Shown: in pieces, positions 1 to 5,510 of the stretch
How the letters are laid out: each line of letters starts with the position of its first letter
How positions within the stretch are numbered: the first letter of the stretch is position 1
Origin: Ruminococcus sp. UBA4275
GTDB lineage: Bacteria; Bacillota; Clostridia; Oscillospirales; Ruminococcaceae
NCBI GenBank assembly: GCA_002395085.1
Contig: DGVV01000079.1
Coordinates: forward strand, 1 to 6,889
DNA: 6,889 nucleotides
Direction: 5' to 3'
Translations under genes and position numbers: made by a program
The notes under the pieces: model-generated
The model's database searches: none
What the model was told of the DNA's origin: nothing
What the model saw: only the letters and a program-made list of their open reading frames with translations

Positions 1-27
1 AACGCATTTACATTACTTTTCTTATAG

Positions 28-157
28 GGGCGCCCTGCGGGGACTCTTTGCATACTGCGGGATTTTTGCTCGTTGTGGCGAGCGGCCAGAGGCTCTGCCT
101 CTGAACTCCGCAAACTTTTGAAAAAGTTTGATCAAAACATTTATTTCGGCTTCGCCG
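28..157. repeat. Intergenic hairpin cluster, probable dispersed repeat
   Basis: No convincing gene is present in bases 1-308. The stretch holds several small hairpins in a row: GCTCG 68-72 with CGAGC 79-83; CAGAGGC 87-93 with GCCTCTG 97-103 (three-base loop); CAAACTTT 111-118 with AAAGTTTG 123-130; and CGGC 147-150 with GCCG 154-157. None is followed by a T-run on either strand, so these are not ordinary terminators. The combination of a GGGGCGCCCTG-type start, a CTCTGCC loop and the AAACTTTTGAAAAAGTTT stem resembles an intergenic element I recall as common in Ruminococcus-like genomes; that is memory, not a search. The limits given are approximate. Bases 158-239 show no structure I can name, and a reading frame across 8-217 on the minus strand follows the hairpins and has no ribosome site. 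Confidence 0.5.
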
Positions 158-239
158 TGCATTTCTTAAGTTGCTGACGCTGTTCAGGGAGCCGGCAGCC
201 CCGCTAAGCAATATCAATGCGGACTGTGTATATTTCCAC

Positions 240-268
240 TTGATTTCTCCGGCATTCTGTGCTATAAT
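240..268 (+). promoter_or_regulatory. Sigma-A-type promoter of the membrane-protein operon
   Basis: A TTGATT -35 box at 240-245 and a TATAAT -10 box at 263-268 are separated by 17 bases. TGC just before the -10 box gives an extended -10 (TGnTATAAT). Transcription should start near 275, leaving a leader of about 35 bases. Unlike the promoters of the two-component locus, no ATTACAA palindrome lies upstream, so this operon is probably outside that regulon. Confidence 0.75.
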
Positions 269-311
269 CTTATCAGATAAAACAAATTCAAAATAAAAGG
301 AGATTGGGATG

Positions 312-1307
312 ATGCAGGGACTTGCCGAAAAAATCAGAACATTTATAGAAAAGCCGCAGAATATCGCTGAAATTGCCGTGGATATTCTTTGCCTTGCAGC
401 TTCCTACGGGCTGCTGTTTCTGCTGCCGCAAAAAGCAAATATCCTGTTCTGGATACTTTTTGGACTGGCAGCGTTTCTGTTCTGTATCGGCTTTTTCCGG
501 ATTGGATCCGTGCTGGAAAGCGCTAAATCAAAAAAGGCCGTAACAATATCAGGCTGCCTGCTCGTGCTGTGCGGAATTATTCTGAACAGCACCGGTATCA
601 TCGCAATCTGGAAAGCGCATGGAAGTGAGCGGAGTATTGCCGCTGCGATCCTGCTTCTGATTGAAGCAATCGTCATGTATTCTGTCCCAGCCAGTCATGC
701 AGAATCGCCGCGTTCGCAGTGGATCATGTCGCTTGTTTTCAGAGCCGCCGCAGTTCTGCTGATTATCGGCGCAGTCATCTGCATGATCGCGGATTCTTTT
801 TCAGGCACAGCCATAGCGGCAGGCTTACTGTTGCTCATAGAAGGAATTGTATTCTGGGCAATGGGCAGCGGAAACAATCCGTTCCATTCAGCTTCCTCAC
901 CAATCCGTGCCGTTCCCGGCATGAAAAAAACAGTTCAGGAGCTTTGCGATGCGCTTGGCAATACGGAAACGCAGCTCGGATTTCCGTGGCTCGGAAAGAT
1001 ACGGACGGTCAAGGATGACACGATTATTTACGGCCCGTCAGAAGAAGGTGTTTTCGTTTACGGCTATTATCACTTCGGAAGATTCTATGTCACATTCAGC
1101 AAAGACACCTCATTATTAGAAGCAAAAGAAGCCGAAGCACACCGCATCACCGAAATTCCTGACAAAAAAGGCATATACCTCGGAGCAGAGTCACTCCCGG
1201 AAGCATATGCCGGTATGATCACACGGTATCTGGAAAACGGAAATCCGATCTGGACGCCAACGCCCAAAAAGCCAAAGAAAAAGCAATCAGGGAGGCTGCG
1301 TTTATGA
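312..1307 (+). CDS. Six-helix membrane protein with C-terminal soluble domain
   Basis: I do not recognise a named family. Residue numbers here count from the ATG at 309. Six hydrophobic segments lie at about 22-40, 44-63, 77-101, 108-127, 138-160 and 167-186. Helices four and six contain similar stretches (AILLLIEAIVMY and AGLLLLIEGIVFW), which suggests a duplicated three-helix unit in the manner of HdeD/DUF308-like proteins; this likeness is weak. After residue 200 comes a soluble domain of about 115 residues rich in Tyr, Phe and Gly, ending in a very basic tail (KKPKKKQSGR). Two ATG codons are adjacent, at 309 and 312. AGGAG at 298-302 is 6 bases from the first and 9 from the second, so either is possible. 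The stop overlaps the next start (ATGA, 1304-1307), indicating translational coupling. A strong promoter lies at 240-268. A membrane role is likely; the substrate or partner is unknown. Confidence 0.85.
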   Translation: MQGLAEKIRTFIEKPQNIAEIAVDILCLAASYGLLFLLPQKANILFWILFGLAAFLFCIGFFRIGSVLESAKSKKAVTISGCLLVLCGIILNSTGIIAIWKAHGSERSIAAAILLLIEAIVMYSVPASHAESPRSQWIMSLVFRAAAVLLIIGAVICMIADSFSGTAIAAGLLLLIEGIVFWAMGSGNNPFHSASSPIRAVPGMKKTVQELCDALGNTETQLGFPWLGKIRTVKDDTIIYGPSEEGVFVYGYYHFGRFYVTFSKDTSLLEAKEAEAHRITEIPDKKGIYLGAESLPEAYAGMITRYLENGNPIWTPTPKKPKKKQSGRLRL

Positions 1308-1402
1308 ATAACAGAAAATGCCCGTCCTGCGGCGCCGAAATGGAGCTTTCGCTCTCGAATAAATGCCTGATTTGTCCTTTCTGTGGAATCTTGACGACTT
1401 AA
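1304..1402 (+). CDS. Zinc-ribbon segment, 32 residues, probably the broken front of a longer gene
   Basis: This short frame reads as a compact zinc ribbon: CPSCG with cysteines at residues 6 and 9, then CLICPFCG with cysteines at 21, 24 and 27. The start is well supported: GGGAGG at 1290-1295 is 8 bases upstream, and the ATG overlaps the stop of the membrane-protein gene (ATGA). The frame ends at TAA 1400-1402, and the very next codon, ATG 1403, continues in the same frame into the PH-like segment. That ATG has no ribosome site of its own. A zinc ribbon followed by a helical linker and a PH-like domain is a natural single protein, so I read the TAA as a likely nonsense mutation. The alternative is a real 32-residue protein coupled to a separate downstream gene by TAAATG. 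The reading frame is certain; its status as an independent gene is not. Confidence 0.6.
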   Translation: MNNRKCPSCGAEMELSLSNKCLICPFCGILTT

Positions 1403-1881
1403 ATGATTGCCGTTTTGGATTCTATGCGCTATTGTCTGAACAGCCTGAAAACCGCAGAGCGCGTTTCTCAATACATCCGGACTGCGCTCCTTACCGATGA
1501 AGATGTCGCATCTGAGGGCATCAATCAGAACCGGATTGACAAGATCATGCCGAAGATCGCGGGACTGATTGAGCCCGGTGAACGTATCATTGTCTACGGC
1601 GATAACGGTATTTTTTCCAAAGGCAAAGAGTTTTTTGTCATTACGGATAAACGCAGCATTTTTGTGAACGGCAAAAAACCGGTTCCATTCTGCACCGTGA
1701 GATCAACGCCGTGCGTCTTGATCCGAACGGCGGATATCCGCGCTGGAAGCTCAACAATCAGGACAGTTTTGCAGTCACGGCCATAGGCAATAAATACCGG
1801 CTTCAGGGCGCGATTGCCGCTTTGATCTGTATTTTTGCAGCTGAGCAGCACGGCGGCAGGGAGAAAATCAAACTGCTGTAA
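1403..1881 (+). pseudogene. PH-like domain protein, frameshifted at an A6 run
   Basis: The first part reads from 1403 and gives a helical segment (about residues 1-55) and then a beta-rich stretch with IEPGERIIVYG and KEFFVITDKRSIFVNGKK, which looks like the start of a bacterial PH-like domain. Sense is lost after the A6 run at 1673-1678, and that frame stops at 1786. In the -1 frame the text continues smoothly from the same run: TGSILHREINAV, then YPRWKLNN, then a hydrophobic helix QGAIAALICIFAAE, ending at TAA 1879-1881. Strands followed by a closing helix are what a PH-like fold should show. One lost A in the run would explain the break. No usable ribosome site precedes 1403, so this is probably the back part of the zinc-ribbon gene that starts at 1304. 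Slippage on the A-run or a sequencing error could also explain the shift; GGC-AAA-AAA-CCG is not a classic tandem slippery site. Confidence 0.65.
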
Positions 1882-1889
1882 ATATGCTG

Positions 1890-1924
1890 AAAAAAACTGC
1901 CTGCGAAGGAACTCCGCAGGCAGT
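1890..1924 (-). terminator. Rho-independent terminator of lipoprotein A gene
   Basis: Ten perfectly paired bases (ACTGCCTGCG 1896-1905 with CGCAGGCAGT 1915-1924) enclose a nine-base loop. The A7 run at 1890-1896 becomes a T-run directly after the stem when read on the minus strand. The stem lies 12 bases beyond the stop of the minus-strand lipoprotein gene. On the plus strand no T-run follows, so it should stop the convergent plus-strand operon less well, although its stop codon lies only 8 bases before the A7 run. Confidence 0.88.
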
Positions 1925-1936
1925 CCGATTGAATGT

Positions 1937-2974
1937 TTACTGAAATTCGTAGCTTTCGATCGTCCAGTTGATTCCGTCAAATACAAAGTGTGCAACACCG
2001 CGTCCGTCGATCTGGTTGGCATCTTTGGTTGTTGCCGTAAAAGAGGTATCTGTCTGATCGGTGATCGTGACACCGCTGCCGGTCTCAAAGCTCTGATAGC
2101 CGTGTGCATCGGATGTCAGAATATAGCTTGAACCGTCCGGCTCGCTGACACGGAAGCTCTCATTCAGAATACCCTTCCAGCGTGTATATTCCGCACCGGT
2201 TACCGTTTCCTCCAGCAATCTCTCAAAGGCAGCCTTGCCGAGACTGTTGATCGCAAAGCGTTCATCTGTCACCAGTGTATAGGTCTGACCGTCAGCGGTC
2301 ATGGTTTCATTTGCATTGGTCGCAAGATCCACGGCACTGCCGGACAGGCTCTTCATCAGGAATGTCAGATTGTTCATCTTTTCGGCAGCAACATCCTCAA
2401 GGCTGATGCGGATAAAATGCATCCCGCCGTCCTGACCGGAGCTGATCTGATTGACCGGCTGCTTGTCGCACGCAAACGAAATCCACGCGGTACTGTCAGC
2501 ATCGCAGAGCGAATACCAGTAGCTCTTTGAGCCGTCCGGATGCTCCTCCGTGTCGATGCGCACTTTGCCGGAGCGCGTTCCGCCGGCTGCATACCGCATG
2601 ATCGCCGTGCCGTCTTTCCGGACAGTCAGCGAATGGTTCCGCGTACCGAAGGTTCCGGGCATTTCCCATTCACCGACGAGATCGTCCGCGGAATACGGGC
2701 ATTCTGCTTTCGGTGCAGCTGTCGTCTGTGCTGCGGTCTGCGCCGCAGTTGTATGTTTGGAATCGGTCTGTGCGGCGGCGGAAGCATCGGTTTGTGCGGC
2801 GGCAGCTGCCGTTTCGGTGACGGCTGCCGTTGTTTCCGAAGATGTTGTCTCGGCTGCAATGGATGTTGCCGTGTTATCCGCCAGACTCACATTGATATTC
2901 ACCGGATCCGATCCGCAGGCGGTCAGGCAGAGGCTCATCAGAGCAGCGATCATTGTAATCATTTGCTTTTTCAT
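1937..2974 (-). CDS. Lipoprotein A: Thr/Ala linker, GxW module and C-terminal domain
   Basis: A predicted surface lipoprotein of 345 residues. The N-terminus has two lysines, a hydrophobic core and the lipobox LTAC with the lipid-bearing Cys at residue 20. Residues about 34-90 form a Thr/Ala/Gln linker of low complexity. A beta-rich module follows, from LVGEW (about 99-103) to HFIR (186-189), and resembles the last module of lipoprotein B. The C-terminal part, about 200-345, ends in a Gly/Phe/Trp-rich stretch (GVAHFVFDGINWTIESYEF) that recalls NTF2- or IseA-like folds; that is only an impression. The ATG at 2974 is chosen because AGGAG at 2989-2985 is 10 bases upstream and the signal peptide then starts MKKQ. 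The ATG at 2983 is too close to this site, and a TTG at 3004 lies upstream of it. The gene follows the histidine kinase on the same strand and has its own promoter with an ATTACAA palindrome. Its ligand or role is unknown. Confidence 0.85.
   Translation of the reverse strand: MKKQMITMIAALMSLCLTACGSDPVNINVSLADNTATSIAAETTSSETTAAVTETAAAAAQTDASAAAQTDSKHTTAAQTAAQTTAAPKAECPYSADDLVGEWEMPGTFGTRNHSLTVRKDGTAIMRYAAGGTRSGKVRIDTEEHPDGSKSYWYSLCDADSTAWISFACDKQPVNQISSGQDGGMHFIRISLEDVAAEKMNNLTFLMKSLSGSAVDLATNANETMTADGQTYTLVTDERFAINSLGKAAFERLLEETVTGAEYTRWKGILNESFRVSEPDGSSYILTSDAHGYQSFETGSGVTITDQTDTSFTATTKDANQIDGRGVAHFVFDGINWTIESYEFQ
2763..2803 (-). repeat. 24-bp tandem repeat in the linker of lipoprotein A
   Basis: On the plus strand TCGGTCTGTGCGGCGGC at 2763-2779 recurs at 2787-2803 with one mismatch, a period of 24 bases or eight codons. 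It encodes repeated Ala-Ala-Gln-Thr-Asp in the linker. In-frame repeats of this kind can expand or contract without breaking the protein, so linker length may vary between strains. Confidence 0.6.
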
Positions 2975-3021
2975 ATTCTTCATTCTCCTTTGTGGTTCAT
3001 TCAACTTCTGTTGACGGTCTT

Positions 3022-3050
3022 ATTATACTACATTTCGGATGCCATGTATG
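3022..3050 (-). promoter_or_regulatory. Promoter of lipoprotein A, weak -35
   Basis: On the minus strand TATAAT lies at 3027-3022. At 17-base spacing the -35 position (3050-3045) reads CATACA, which matches the consensus at only three positions. A perfect -10 with a poor -35 and a palindrome just upstream is the pattern of an activator-dependent promoter. Transcription would start near 3015, about 40 bases before the start codon. Confidence 0.65.
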
Positions 3051-3054
3051 TATA

Positions 3055-3070
3055 ATTACAAATTTGTAAT
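3055..3070. promoter_or_regulatory. Operator copy 1, perfect 16-bp palindrome ATTACAAATTTGTAAT
   Basis: The sequence is its own reverse complement over all 16 bases. It begins 4 bases after the stop of the histidine-kinase gene and ends 27 bases before the -10 box of lipoprotein A, which centres it near -47. The same motif with at most one half-site mismatch, and the same 27-base gap to TATAAT, occurs at two other promoters in this locus. Its probable ligand is the response regulator encoded at 4728. Without a T-run it is not a terminator. Confidence 0.75.
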
Positions 3071-3074
3071 CAAA

Positions 3075-4634
3075 TTATTTTCGGAGTATCTGCTCGATCA
3101 GATTTGGTTTCGCATCTGCTATCCCTTCCGGCACAGCCGGCAGCGTAAAGGTGAACGCAGTACCCTTGCCCTCTTCGCTCTGGGCGCCGATGGTGCCGCC
3201 GTGCGATTCTACGATAAATTTGCAGATAAACAATCCGAGCCCCGTGCCGGTTTCGGCGTGTTTGCCTTTATAGTATCGCTCCCAGATATGGGGCAGATCC
3301 TCCGGCGAAATCCCGCAGCCGGTATCTTTGACCGTAACCGTTACCGTTTCATCGTCCGCTTCTGCCTTGATGAGCACGGTTCCGTCTTTGGTATGCTTCA
3401 GCGCATTCGAGATCAGATTGACAAATACGCGCTGCAATCGGGTGCTGTCCGCATTGACCTTCGGCAGGTCAATCGGGATGCGGAGAATCAGGCGGTTATT
3501 ATTCTTGTTCAGCACCGCAAAATAAGTCTCAACCGTTTTGCGCACAAGGCTGTCCAGATCACAGGGGGCTTTTTCCAGTACCATTCTGCCCTCCTCAATG
3601 CGCGTCGCATCCAGAATCTGCGTCACCATAAGTGCCATGCGGTTTGCCTCAGAGGAAATGCGCCGCAGCTTATTCTGAACGGTTGTCCTGTCGCCGCCGT
3701 GCATGAGGTCAAGCTCTGCGTCCTGTGCATAGCCGGACATGGCGGCAAGCGGTGTTTTCAGCTCATGCGATGCATCCGAAAGAAACGTCGTTTTCATTTC
3801 ATTGACCTGCACAAGCATATCATGCTCGGAAACGACCGGATCTGCGATTTTTTTGGAAAGCGCCGCAGAGATCACGAGAAAAACTGCAAATACGCAGAGA
3901 ACCGCTGCGATCATCACAGACACATACTTCCGGAACATACTGTCCAGACTGTCAAGCAGTGCATTCGTCTGCTCGTCTGCACATTCTCTGATTGGCTCCA
4001 TCCAGCTGTTGACATTCTGCATGAGCACCCCGAAGCAGAGGTTGTCGCCGGTATAATTGCAGAGGTTATCCCATGCAATCACATAGCCTGCACCGTCTTT
4101 TGAATAGGAACCGCGCTGTTGCTCCATGCAGACATTCAGCCACCCGAAAAAATCAGTCTGGCTGCCGTAGTATTCCGGTAATTCTGCTGCTTCCTGATCG
4201 AACACGGTGATCGCATCCTGCATGATGAGGTCTGCATTGTCAGCCATACCAAGCTCATAGCTGTGCAGCGCTTCGCCGTCATACAGAAAGAACACATCGG
4301 CATTGCTGAAATAATTGACCGCCTGATACTGCAAATTTTCGCGGCGGTCTTTCGCACTCATACCGTCCTGATACAGCAAAAGTGCCATTTCCCTGCCGAA
4401 ATCGCGCAGATATTGCTGCTGTGAAGACAAAAACTGCTGATAATATGCATCAGAAACAAGCGAAACGGTCTGCCCGGCAAGTTCGCCGGAATACAGATTG
4501 ACATTCACCGATGCCTGCTGATAGATCATATTGAAAATAGCTGTGCAGATGCCCAGCACGGCAATCAGGCACGAGATCAGGGCAATCAAAAGCGTTCTGC
4601 GCAGAGAACGGCTTTTAGATGTATGATTCTCCAA
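3075..4634 (-). CDS. Membrane sensor histidine kinase of a two-component system
   Basis: A 519-residue sensor kinase that should autophosphorylate on His and pass the phosphate to the regulator encoded divergently next to it. Helix one spans about 15-36, followed by an extracytoplasmic sensor region of about 200 residues (37-236) that I cannot assign to a family, and helix two at about 237-259. The transmitter is complete: H-box SDASHELKTPL with phospho-acceptor His 290, N-box NLISNALKH (Asn 410), G1 box DTGCGI (437-442) and G2 box GTGLGL (463-468). I chose the TTG start at 4634 because AGGAG at 4647-4643 lies 8 bases upstream; an in-frame GTG at 4652 has no ribosome site and would sit almost at the transcription start. 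No HAMP domain is evident: the stretch between helix two and the H-box is only about 27 residues. The order, kinase and regulator on opposite strands, is unusual for this family. Confidence 0.93.
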   Translation of the reverse strand: MENHTSKSRSLRRTLLIALISCLIAVLGICTAIFNMIYQQASVNVNLYSGELAGQTVSLVSDAYYQQFLSSQQQYLRDFGREMALLLYQDGMSAKDRRENLQYQAVNYFSNADVFFLYDGEALHSYELGMADNADLIMQDAITVFDQEAAELPEYYGSQTDFFGWLNVCMEQQRGSYSKDGAGYVIAWDNLCNYTGDNLCFGVLMQNVNSWMEPIRECADEQTNALLDSLDSMFRKYVSVMIAAVLCVFAVFLVISAALSKKIADPVVSEHDMLVQVNEMKTTFLSDASHELKTPLAAMSGYAQDAELDLMHGGDRTTVQNKLRRISSEANRMALMVTQILDATRIEEGRMVLEKAPCDLDSLVRKTVETYFAVLNKNNNRLILRIPIDLPKVNADSTRLQRVFVNLISNALKHTKDGTVLIKAEADDETVTVTVKDTGCGISPEDLPHIWERYYKGKHAETGTGLGLFICKFIVESHGGTIGAQSEEGKGTAFTFTLPAVPEGIADAKPNLIEQILRK

Positions 4635-4665
4635 GAATCTCACTCCTTTCACGGACTGTACGTCT

Positions 4666-4693
4666 ATTATACCATATTTTTACCGAAAATCAA
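4666..4693 (-). promoter_or_regulatory. Promoter of the histidine kinase gene
   Basis: On the minus strand TTGATT (4693-4688) and TATAAT (4671-4666) are separated by 16 bases, with TGG ahead of the -10 giving an extended -10. It looks stronger than the two lipoprotein promoters. Transcription would begin near 4659, about 25 bases before the TTG start. The palindrome at 4699-4714 ends 27 bases upstream of the -10. Confidence 0.7.
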
Positions 4694-4706
4694 ACAGGAT
4701 TACGAT
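4679..4706 (+). promoter_or_regulatory. Tentative promoter of the response regulator gene
   Basis: The regulator gene needs its own promoter because the upstream neighbour points away. The best pair I can find is TTTACC (4679-4684) and TACGAT (4701-4706), 16 bases apart, each matching four of six consensus positions. If real, the -10 lies inside operator copy 2, so bound regulator would repress this promoter. The call is weak. Confidence 0.25.
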
Positions 4707-4714
4707 TTTGTAAT
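4699..4714. promoter_or_regulatory. Operator copy 2 in the divergent kinase-regulator gap
   Basis: ATTACGATTTTGTAAT is the 16-bp motif with one half-site mismatch (G in place of A at 4704); outer bases G4698 and C4715 extend the dyad. It lies 27 bases from the kinase -10 box, as the other two copies do from theirs. It also ends 13 bases before the regulator ATG and just before GGAGG at 4718-4722, so it may act on both genes. Confidence 0.75.
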
Positions 4715-4727
4715 CGCGGAGGTTGCT

Positions 4728-5414
4728 ATGGCACATATTTTGCTTGTAGAGGATGATTCCGATATCATGCGAATCAATCAGAACTTTCTGGAAAAAGAGG
4801 GTTATACCGTACATTGTGCGGATTCCGTTCAGCAGGCGGCATTTCTGCTGGAGGAATGCGCGCCGGATCTTGTCCTGCTCGATGTGATGCTGCCGGACGG
4901 CGACGGCATGGATTTCTGCAAAATCCTGCGGCAAAAGACACAGGCACCGGTCATATTCCTGACTGCGCGTGACGAAAATGATGACGTCATCAAAGGATTC
5001 CGCAGCGGCGGCGATGACTATATCACCAAGCCCTATGATCTGAATGTACTGAAAGCGCGCATTGAGGCACAGCTTCGCCGCAATGCCAGACCGGAAGCAC
5101 AGCATCCGCGCATTGAACTGCCGGATCTGACAATCGACCTGTTTGCCGGAACCGCAGAACTGGACGGCAATGTATGCTCCCTGCCGCAAAGAGAATTGCA
5201 GATTCTCTATCTGCTTGCATCCCGCATCGGCGCGCGCATCAGCTATCACGAGATCTATGAAACGATCTACGGCTGCGACGTTGAGGACAGTAAAAACACG
5301 ATCCGTGTCAACATATCACGCCTGAAAAAGCATCTTGCGATGGATGACATGAGTACCTATGAGATCGCCTCGACCGCGGACGGTGAATATGTCCTGCGCA
5401 GAGTGATTTTCTGA
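4728..5414 (+). CDS. OmpR/PhoB-family response regulator
   Basis: A 228-residue cytoplasmic DNA-binding regulator, of normal length for the family. The receiver domain (about 1-118) has the acidic pair Asp 9 and Asp 10, phospho-acceptor Asp 52 in LLDVMLPDGDG, Thr 79 in FLTA, and Lys 101 in the KPY motif. The winged-helix domain (about 128-226) has the expected recognition helix KNTIRVNISRLKKHL at 189-203 and ends with the beta-hairpin wing. GGAGG at 4718-4722 is 5 bases before the ATG, and the protein begins MAHILLVEDD as the family should; longer upstream frames have no comparable site. The gene is back to back with its partner kinase and followed by lipoprotein B after 96 bases with no terminator, so some read-through is expected. 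It is the obvious candidate to bind the three ATTACAA palindromes. Confidence 0.95.
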   Translation: MAHILLVEDDSDIMRINQNFLEKEGYTVHCADSVQQAAFLLEECAPDLVLLDVMLPDGDGMDFCKILRQKTQAPVIFLTARDENDDVIKGFRSGGDDYITKPYDLNVLKARIEAQLRRNARPEAQHPRIELPDLTIDLFAGTAELDGNVCSLPQRELQILYLLASRIGARISYHEIYETIYGCDVEDSKNTIRVNISRLKKHLAMDDMSTYEIASTADGEYVLRRVIF

Positions 5415-5418
5415 CGCA

Positions 5419-5434
5419 ATTACAATTCTGTAAT
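5419..5434. promoter_or_regulatory. Operator copy 3 upstream of lipoprotein B
   Basis: ATTACAATTCTGTAAT is the 16-bp motif with one half-site mismatch (C in place of T at 5428). It starts 4 bases after the stop of the response-regulator gene, as copy 1 does after the kinase stop, and ends 27 bases before the -10 box of lipoprotein B. Confidence 0.75.
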
Positions 5435-5438
5435 TATG

Positions 5439-5467
5439 CACTGGAACACAGCATAATCTGCTATAAT
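5439..5467 (+). promoter_or_regulatory. Promoter of lipoprotein B, no clear -35
   Basis: TATAAT at 5462-5467 is preceded by TGC, an extended -10. At 17-base spacing the -35 position reads CACTGG, far from consensus. The match to the lipoprotein A promoter, a good -10 without a -35 and a palindrome at the same distance, suggests dependence on an activator. Transcription would start near 5474, about 37 bases before the ATG. Confidence 0.7.
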
Positions 5468-5510
5468 AAATGTATCAGAACAGCATATCATGCAAAAAGG
5501 AGCAGATAAT

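Noticed and set aside
220..235. Possible operator at the expected distance upstream of the 263-268 -10 box
   Set aside because: The bases show no ATTACAA/TTGTAAT likeness, so the first operon does not appear to share the control.
1673..1679. Programmed -1 frameshift site (AAAAAAC)
   Set aside because: The frame is GGC-AAA-AAA-CCG, so the classic X-XXY-YYZ register is not met, and no strong downstream stem was seen; mutation or sequencing error is simpler.
1594..2109. Minus-strand frame running across the terminator at 1890-1924
   Set aside because: It overlaps the terminator, the end of lipoprotein A in another frame and the PH-like gene, and has no ribosome site.
2954..2960. Fourth possible operator (TTGTAAT half-site)
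   Set aside because: Only one half matches, the left half is absent, and the bases encode the Ile-Thr of the lipoprotein A signal peptide.
2540..3055. Plus-strand frames rich in Cys, Gly or Ala opposite lipoprotein A
   Set aside because: Their composition is the mirror of the Thr/Ala linker codons on the minus strand; they have no start signal.
3055..3070. Palindrome read as a terminator of the kinase gene
   Set aside because: The stem is AT-rich with no loop bases to spare and no T-run follows, and the motif recurs at two promoters.
3039..4103. Long open frame on the plus strand (354 codons) opposite the kinase gene
   Set aside because: It lies antisense to a complete histidine kinase with all catalytic boxes, has no ribosome site, and shows no recognisable domain.
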